Shown piece after piece: positions 58,810 through 64,000 of a DNA stretch of 64,000 nt (position 1 is its first letter; the number at the start of each line of letters is the position of its first letter). The stretch spans positions 1-64,000 of the forward strand of contig SHWZ01000008.1 of the NCBI GenBank assembly GCA_009693575.1. The letters are read 5' to 3'. A program made the translations under genes and the position numbers. Below the pieces are notes generated by a model. That model was not told the DNA's origin. It made no database searches and saw only the letters and a program-made list of their open reading frames with translations. The DNA comes from Flavobacteriaceae bacterium (GTDB lineage: Bacteria > Bacteroidota > Bacteroidia > UKL13-3).

Positions 58810-59244
58810 TTAGCTGCCAATGTCGCGGCGAAGGATTGCTGCTACCAGTTTCTTTTGAGCTTCACTTTTGTTCATCTCTTGCAGGCTAAAGGTTTGAAGG
58901 CAAGCTATCCCAGAAAAATCAATCGCTTCATTTAATGGAAGGCTACCCATCCAATCAGCGGGAAGAAAACCCCAAAAAACGATATGGCTTGGTTTGCTCG
59001 AAATAAGCACTTCTGCTGATAGTCCACTTTCCAAAGCAACAAACTGATAGTTGGCTGGAGCTACTTTAAGAAACAAGCAAACCTTTTCCAACTGCTCACG
59101 ATCTTTGGCTTCAAGCCCCTTTTCGGTCACCATTATTAGCGACCTTACAGCCCGCGGACGGAATACTTCACGATAATATTGCCCCTCCATCATCAGGAGC
59201 AATGCATTTGGTTGGCTGTCTATCAATAGCTTGTCTTGTTCCAT
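58810..59244 (-). CDS. Hypothetical protein
   Basis: 144-aa ORF, coherent composition (MEQDKLLIDSQPNALLLMMEGQYYREVFRPRAVRSLIMVTEKGL...); divergent from ilvE. Confidence 0.65.
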   Translation of the reverse strand: MEQDKLLIDSQPNALLLMMEGQYYREVFRPRAVRSLIMVTEKGLEAKDREQLEKVCLFLKVAPANYQFVALESGLSAEVLISSKPSHIVFWGFLPADWMGSLPLNEAIDFSGIACLQTFSLQEMNKSEAQKKLVAAILRRDIGS

Positions 59245-59296
59245 TTGGATACTTGGTCAGAAAGGCTCAAATTCGTGCCGCCTTAGCAATTTCTTA

Positions 59297-60352
59297 ATGC
59301 AAATAAACATCACCCCAAGCCATACTTCACGTATTAGTGAAGTAGATTTTTTCAACCTTGCCTTTGGTAGAGAATTCACAGACCACATGCTCATCTGCGA
59401 TTGCATTGACGGTCAGTGGCAAACCCCTGAAATCTTACCCTTTGGAACTATTTCTTTTAGCCCTGGGTTGAGTGCCTTGCATTATGGCCAAAGTCTTTTT
59501 GAAGGCATGAAAGCACATAAGGATGCTGATGACAAGGCTTGGCTTTTTCGCCCACTCGACAACTGGAGGCGGTTGAATATTTCCGCTACCCGTCTTTGCA
59601 TGGCCGAAGTACCCGAAGACATTTTTATGGAAGGGCTGAAAAAATTGATTACTATGGAAAAAGCCTGGATACCTACCCACGATGGCTCAGCCTTGTATGT
59701 TCGGCCTTTTCTTTTCGCTACTGATGATTGTATTGGGGTACGTCCATCTGCCAACTATCGCTACATGGTTATTTGCTGCCCGGTGAATCCTTTTTACACT
59801 AAACCACTTCGCATAAAAGCCGAGGACAAATATGTACGAGCTGTGGAGGGTGGTGTCGGCTACGCAAAGGCTGCGGGCAACTATGCCGGTGCTATGCTTC
59901 CTACCCGCGAGGCTCAAGAACAAGGCTTCGACCAAATAATGTGGCTTGATGGTCGTGAGAAAAAATACATCGAAGAATCTGGTACAATGAATTTGTTTTT
60001 TGTAATCGATGGCAAATTGATTACCCCTGAACTTAGCCGTACCATCCTCGATGGATTTACCCGGGCCTCCATCATTCAGTTAGCCAAAGACAATGGAATA
60101 CCCGTTGAGGAGCGTAAGATAAGCATAGATGAGATAACAGCCTTGCACCAAGAAGGAAAACTCACCGAAGCCTTTGGCACTGGAACAGCCGCCACTGTTT
60201 CGCATGTGGTTGCCTTTAACTACCGCAATGTGGAATATTCGCTACTACCAGTTGAACAACGGACGGTAAGCACACTTTTGGCCAATGCCTTGAACGATAT
60301 CAAAACCTTCAAAGCCCCTGACAAGCATGGCTGGATGGTGATGGCTGGGTGA
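59297..60352 (+). CDS. ilvE: Branched-chain amino acid aminotransferase
   Basis: ISFSPGLSALHYGQSLFEGMKAHK, GGVGYAKAAGNYAGAMLPTREAQEQGFDQIMWLDGREKKYIEESGTMNLFFV, TEAFGTGTAATVSHV. Confidence 0.95.
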   Translation: MQINITPSHTSRISEVDFFNLAFGREFTDHMLICDCIDGQWQTPEILPFGTISFSPGLSALHYGQSLFEGMKAHKDADDKAWLFRPLDNWRRLNISATRLCMAEVPEDIFMEGLKKLITMEKAWIPTHDGSALYVRPFLFATDDCIGVRPSANYRYMVICCPVNPFYTKPLRIKAEDKYVRAVEGGVGYAKAAGNYAGAMLPTREAQEQGFDQIMWLDGREKKYIEESGTMNLFFVIDGKLITPELSRTILDGFTRASIIQLAKDNGIPVEERKISIDEITALHQEGKLTEAFGTGTAATVSHVVAFNYRNVEYSLLPVEQRTVSTLLANALNDIKTFKAPDKHGWMVMAG

Positions 60353-60367
60353 TGCAACTAAACAAAG

Positions 60368-60395
60368 AAAGGACTGCAAATAGTTGCTCCTTTTT
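60368..60395 (+). terminator. Terminator downstream of ilvE
   Basis: AAAGGA-ct-GCAA-atag-TTGC-TCCTTTTT. Confidence 0.65.
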
Positions 60396-60692
60396 ACATG
60401 TCTTTTCACAACCTAATAACTCGCATTGGAATGGTTTTATCTTCACTGTCACCAACACCAAAAGATCAGGATCGGAGTCGTCAAGTTACTTTGTAGGTGC
60501 AGTTTTGCGAATTAGTCGATAAACTACAAATTAATAACAGAGCAATGGCAGATAAGATGTGGTGTGGTTTGTGAACTTTTCTAGGTTGTAATAGTGCTGT
60601 AAAATTGTAGACAAACTGCCATAAGTTAAGTACACTAGTGTTGGCATTTTTCCTTACAGTGTTCAGGGTAGAAGGGTTATGTTTGCAGCCTT

Positions 60693-62243
60693 ATGGAGCC
60701 AACAATAATCCTTTATTTTATAGCTATCTATTTTGCCCTGCTGCTGGGCATTTCGTGGTACACCAGCCGTGGCAGCACAAGCGAAACATTTTTTAATGCC
60801 GACCACAAAAGCCCCTGGTACATTGTGGCATTTGGCATGGTGGGTACGAGTCTCAGTGGGGTCACCATGGTATCGGTTACTGGCAAAGTGGTTAGCAGTC
60901 AGTGGGGCTACTTGCACATGGTTCTTGGGTTTTTTGCCGGGTATTTCATCATCGCTTTTGTGTTACTGCCATTGTATTACCGCCTCAAACTCACCAGCAT
61001 TTATCAATACCTTTCCATCCGATTTGGCAAGGCTAGTAGCCGCACAGGTTCACTTTACTTTATCCTAAGCCGCAGCATGGGTGCAGCTGCTAGGCTCTAC
61101 TTGGCTGTTATCGTTTTGGATGGATTGGTGTTTCGCGAACTTGGTTTACCCTTCAACGTTACCGTGGCCATCATCCTGCTGCTCATTTTTATCTATACTT
61201 TTCAAAGTGGTATCAAAACGATTATCTGGACAGACACCCTGCAAACGTTGCTTTTGCTTGGTGCTATTGTGCTTAGTTTTTTAGCTTTGACAAATTTGCT
61301 TGGTGGCTCATTCTCTGAAATAAACAGCCAAGTATCGGCTCAACATTTTACCGATATTTTTCCCAAAGGATGGGGAGCTGCATTAAAAGGTTTCTTTGCC
61401 GGAATATGTATATGCGTCACCATGACGGGGCTCGACCAAGGTATGATGCAACGAAGCCTTAGTTGCCCTTCGCTGCGTGATGCTCAAAAGAATATAATCA
61501 GCTTTGCCGTAGTGCTTGTGTTGGTCAATCTGCTTTTCATGTACATAGGGGCCATGTTGGGATTGTTCTGTGTTAAAAATGGCCTAAGCTTCGCCACCGC
61601 CGACGAGATATTCCCAAGCATTGCCAATAACTATTTTGGTGTGGCCGCGGCTGCTATGTTTGTGTTGGGACTGATAGCCGCAACGTTCAGTAGTTGCGAT
61701 GATGCACTCGCAGCCCTCACCACTTCTTTCAGCTTAGATATACTCCGCCTTGACCCCGCCCACCCTGAGACCGAACGCAAACGAAAGACGGTGCATTTAG
61801 GCTTTGCCGTACTCATGTTTTTCATCATCATCCTGGCTTTCAAAGGCAGCAGCATGGCCGTGATAGATATGGTGCTGAATATTGGCAGTATTACTTATGG
61901 ACCTTTGCTTGGGCTTTTTGTATTTGGCATGGCCACCCGAAAGCGAGTGAAAGACCACTATGTTCCAATCATTGCCATTGTGTCGCCTATTGTCATCATG
62001 GGCTTGTCAGCTTATGCCGGCTGGCTGTCATTACAGCATACTCTTGACCTACTTACCCTTGACTTGTGGACACCCGCTGCATGGTGGAAGTTGATATTTA
62101 CTTCGGTGAGCACTGAGATAATTATTTACATAGCTGGGCTAACATTTTTGTTACTCTACTTGTTTAGTGATATTCGACTGATGGTAGATGAAGAACCGAC
62201 CTCACCCCAACCCCTCTCCACAGGAGAGGGGCAAATGCAGTAA
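60693..62243 (+). CDS. Sodium:solute symporter family protein
   Basis: ~13 hydrophobic segments; GISWYTSRGSTSETFFNADHKSPWYIVAFGMVGTSLSGVTMVSVTG; AATFSSCDDALAALTTSFSLDI. Confidence 0.92.
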   Translation: MEPTIILYFIAIYFALLLGISWYTSRGSTSETFFNADHKSPWYIVAFGMVGTSLSGVTMVSVTGKVVSSQWGYLHMVLGFFAGYFIIAFVLLPLYYRLKLTSIYQYLSIRFGKASSRTGSLYFILSRSMGAAARLYLAVIVLDGLVFRELGLPFNVTVAIILLLIFIYTFQSGIKTIIWTDTLQTLLLLGAIVLSFLALTNLLGGSFSEINSQVSAQHFTDIFPKGWGAALKGFFAGICICVTMTGLDQGMMQRSLSCPSLRDAQKNIISFAVVLVLVNLLFMYIGAMLGLFCVKNGLSFATADEIFPSIANNYFGVAAAAMFVLGLIAATFSSCDDALAALTTSFSLDILRLDPAHPETERKRKTVHLGFAVLMFFIIILAFKGSSMAVIDMVLNIGSITYGPLLGLFVFGMATRKRVKDHYVPIIAIVSPIVIMGLSAYAGWLSLQHTLDLLTLDLWTPAAWWKLIFTSVSTEIIIYIAGLTFLLLYLFSDIRLMVDEEPTSPQPLSTGEGQMQ

Positions 62244-62252
62244 TTTTGTACC

Positions 62253-62750
62253 ATGCAACATTTCCCTGACTTCCATCCCCAAAGCCGTGTGTGGATATAT
62301 CAACCGAACAGACCACTTGCGGATACTGACAATAATTATATCCTTGAAACAGGAGCTGCATTTGTAAAAGACTGGACTGCTCACAACCTGAAATTGAAAG
62401 CGGCAATTGATATTCTTTATGGGTTCTTTGTAATCATAATTGTGGATGAAACTATGAACGATGTGAGTGGCTGTGGCATTGACAAGTCGGTGCATTTCAT
62501 GCAGGAAACAGGAGCTACACTTGGCATTGATTTTTTCGATAGATTGAACATTGCTTATTTGAAAAATGAAACTATACAAATCACTAGACAATCGGAACTG
62601 AAAAAGCTGCTTGCAGAAGGTGAAATGCGACCCGACACACCTGTTTTTATCAATTCGATACAAGCCCTTGCTGAACTGAACCAGCACTGGCCAATGCCTA
62701 TTGGGGAGAGTTATTTAGGGAGAGTGTCAAACAGTCATCTTCACATCTAA
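62253..62750 (+). CDS. Conserved Bacteroidota protein of the kind often auto-labelled 'ABC transporter ATPase'
   Basis: FHPQSRVWIYQPNRPLADTDNNYILETGAAFVKDWTAHNLKLKAAIDILYGFFVIIIVDETMNDVSGCGIDKSVHFMQ; TAATTTTG box 4 nt before ATG. No Walker motifs visible. Confidence 0.8.
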   Translation: MQHFPDFHPQSRVWIYQPNRPLADTDNNYILETGAAFVKDWTAHNLKLKAAIDILYGFFVIIIVDETMNDVSGCGIDKSVHFMQETGATLGIDFFDRLNIAYLKNETIQITRQSELKKLLAEGEMRPDTPVFINSIQALAELNQHWPMPIGESYLGRVSNSHLHI

Positions 62751-62761
62751 AATATAACTGC

Positions 62762-62840
62762 TCGCAGATTCACACAGATTTCAAACCCGCAGATTTCGCC
62801 AATTTCCAAATCAGCTAATCTTCAAATCTTCAAATCAACC
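62762..62840. repeat. Degenerate short-period intergenic repeats (GCAGATTT and CAAATCAAC types)
   Basis: tcgCAGATTcacaCAGATTTcaaacccgCAGATTTcgccaatttccAAATCAgctAATCttcAAATCttcAAATCAacc. Confidence 0.6.
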
Positions 62841-62875
62841 ACATTCCGTATCTTGCAACCAAAAAACAAGAAGAC

Positions 62876-63262
62876 GTGCCTATAGACATCACTCACGACA
62901 TACAGGTAAGCGTTGAAACCATATATCAAGGGTTTCATATCGTCCAGCACTTTGGTCAACATGTGTTTTCTTACCGCATCACTATTAAAAATCACGGCGA
63001 TCATCCTGTGAAACTGCTTCGCCGTCACTGGCATATTGTGGAATCCAATGGTACTGAAAGGCAGGTGGAAGGAGAAGGTGTGGTTGGCGAAACTCCGCTG
63101 ATACAGCCTAACAGTGTCTATGTGTATTCATCGGGATGTAACCTGGTAATGGACATCGGCAAAATGTTTGGTGATTATACCTTTGAGCGGCAGCATGACG
63201 GGAAATTGTTCCAAGTCGAAATACCCGAGTTCATCCTCATCGCACCATTCCGCAGCAACTGA
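62876..63262 (+). CDS. apaG: ApaG family protein
   Basis: DIQVSVETIYQGFHIVQHFGQHVFSYRITIKNHGDHPVKLLRRHWHIVESNGTERQVEGEGVVGETPLIQPNSVYVYSSGC; GTG start. Confidence 0.94.
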   Translation: MPIDITHDIQVSVETIYQGFHIVQHFGQHVFSYRITIKNHGDHPVKLLRRHWHIVESNGTERQVEGEGVVGETPLIQPNSVYVYSSGCNLVMDIGKMFGDYTFERQHDGKLFQVEIPEFILIAPFRSN

Positions 63263-64000
63263 TGAAAACGCTGGCAGCCGTTTCAGTTTTCTTTTTTTTC
63301 AATCCAAACCTTTCGGCACAGACCGACCATCATCTTTCTTTATGGTCCATTTGGAATGACACCTCGGTGAAAGCCGCATCAGGATTTAGGTATAATGATG
63401 TTTGGGGCTGGCAAAACAATGGCCGTGAATATGCCATCCTTGGCAGCAGCGATTCTATTTTCTTTATCGATGTGACCAATTCCGCCAAGCCTATCCGCTG
63501 CCATGCGGAAGCAGGGCGAAGCACCAACTGCATAAACCGTGATGTGGAAGTTGGTGGCAAATACCTATATGCCGTGGCCGACCAAGGCTTTTCCTCCCTC
63601 CAGATTTTTGACCTGAGCTACCTGCCAGATTCCGTGCATAAAGTATATGATGAGGATTCTATTTGCCAAAATGCACATACCGTTACTGTGGATGGAGACC
63701 GCCTATATCTCTGCAAAAACAAAAGGAGCGGTTTAGGACAGCCTGTACCGCTGCAAATAGTATCTATTTCAAATCCGATAGTTCCAGAAATTCTTGGAGG
63801 CTTGCAGGCCCCCATCATTGGCGGCAATCCCGCTTTTGAGTATGTGCACGAGGTGACTGTTCGCAATGATACGGCTTGGTGCAGTTGTGGCGATGGTGGA
63901 CTGTGGGTATATGATTGCACGAATTCTTTTTCGCCAACGTATATCGGTTCGCTTACCAACTATCAAGAACAGGGTTTCAACCACAGCAGTTGCATTACCG
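63262..64000 (+). CDS. Secreted choice-of-anchor-B/LVIVD-repeat-like protein, truncated at the right window edge
   Basis: MKTLAAVSVFFFFNPNLSAQTDHHLSLWSIWNDT...YAILGSSDSIFFIDVTNSAKP...YAVADQGFSSLQIFDLSYLPD; ATG overlaps the apaG stop (TGATG). Confidence 0.8.
   Translation, partial: MKTLAAVSVFFFFNPNLSAQTDHHLSLWSIWNDTSVKAASGFRYNDVWGWQNNGREYAILGSSDSIFFIDVTNSAKPIRCHAEAGRSTNCINRDVEVGGKYLYAVADQGFSSLQIFDLSYLPDSVHKVYDEDSICQNAHTVTVDGDRLYLCKNKRSGLGQPVPLQIVSISNPIVPEILGGLQAPIIGGNPAFEYVHEVTVRNDTAWCSCGDGGLWVYDCTNSFSPTYIGSLTNYQEQGFNHSSCIT

Noticed and set aside
62253-62750. True ABC transporter ATPase
   Set aside because: No Walker A/B or signature motif in the 165-aa sequence; the common database label looks wrong for this family.
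1-64000. CRISPR arrays, tRNAs, rRNAs, transposases or prophage
   Set aside because: No regularly spaced direct repeats, cloverleaf-like sequences, IS-like ORFs or phage structural genes were visible on reading both strands.

Overview
This 64-kb window looks like an ordinary chromosomal segment of a Bacteroidota (Chitinophagales/Sphingobacteriales-like) genome. The support is TAnnTTTG-type -7 promoter boxes, many type IX secretion (T9SS) C-terminal sorting domains, DUF3467, and an LpxD/KBL/PyrH/SecG/MutS2 gene set. I see no rRNA, tRNA, CRISPR array, transposase or prophage. Housekeeping genes include mutS2, trhO, kbl, rnhB, polA, lpxD-like, pyrH, fcl, fabG, secG, ilvE and apaG. At least seven predicted secreted proteins have T9SS-like tails, the largest a 2.6-kaa protein with an internal module duplication. 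The edge genes (YfhO-like at the left, LVIVD-repeat protein at the right) are missing from the ORF track because they run off the window. I do not find a convincing complete new 'system'. The best leads are: (1) a recurring -7 box exactly 4 nt before the start codon in several genes, suggesting leaderless mRNAs; (2) REP-like palindromes inside the mutS2 coding sequence and an open frame in phase after its stop; (3) an unannotated 56-aa membrane smORF behind a direct-repeat/hairpin element; (4) an AsmA-like/GT51 fusion; (5) a C25/gingipain-like secreted protein without obvious catalytic residues; (6) a small PPTase/ACP-like/acyltransferase island next to a T9SS phospholipase-D-like protein; (7) two apparent frameshifts separating signal peptides from mature domains; (8) several families of dispersed intergenic repeats. 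All family names come from reading motifs by eye; no searches were run.
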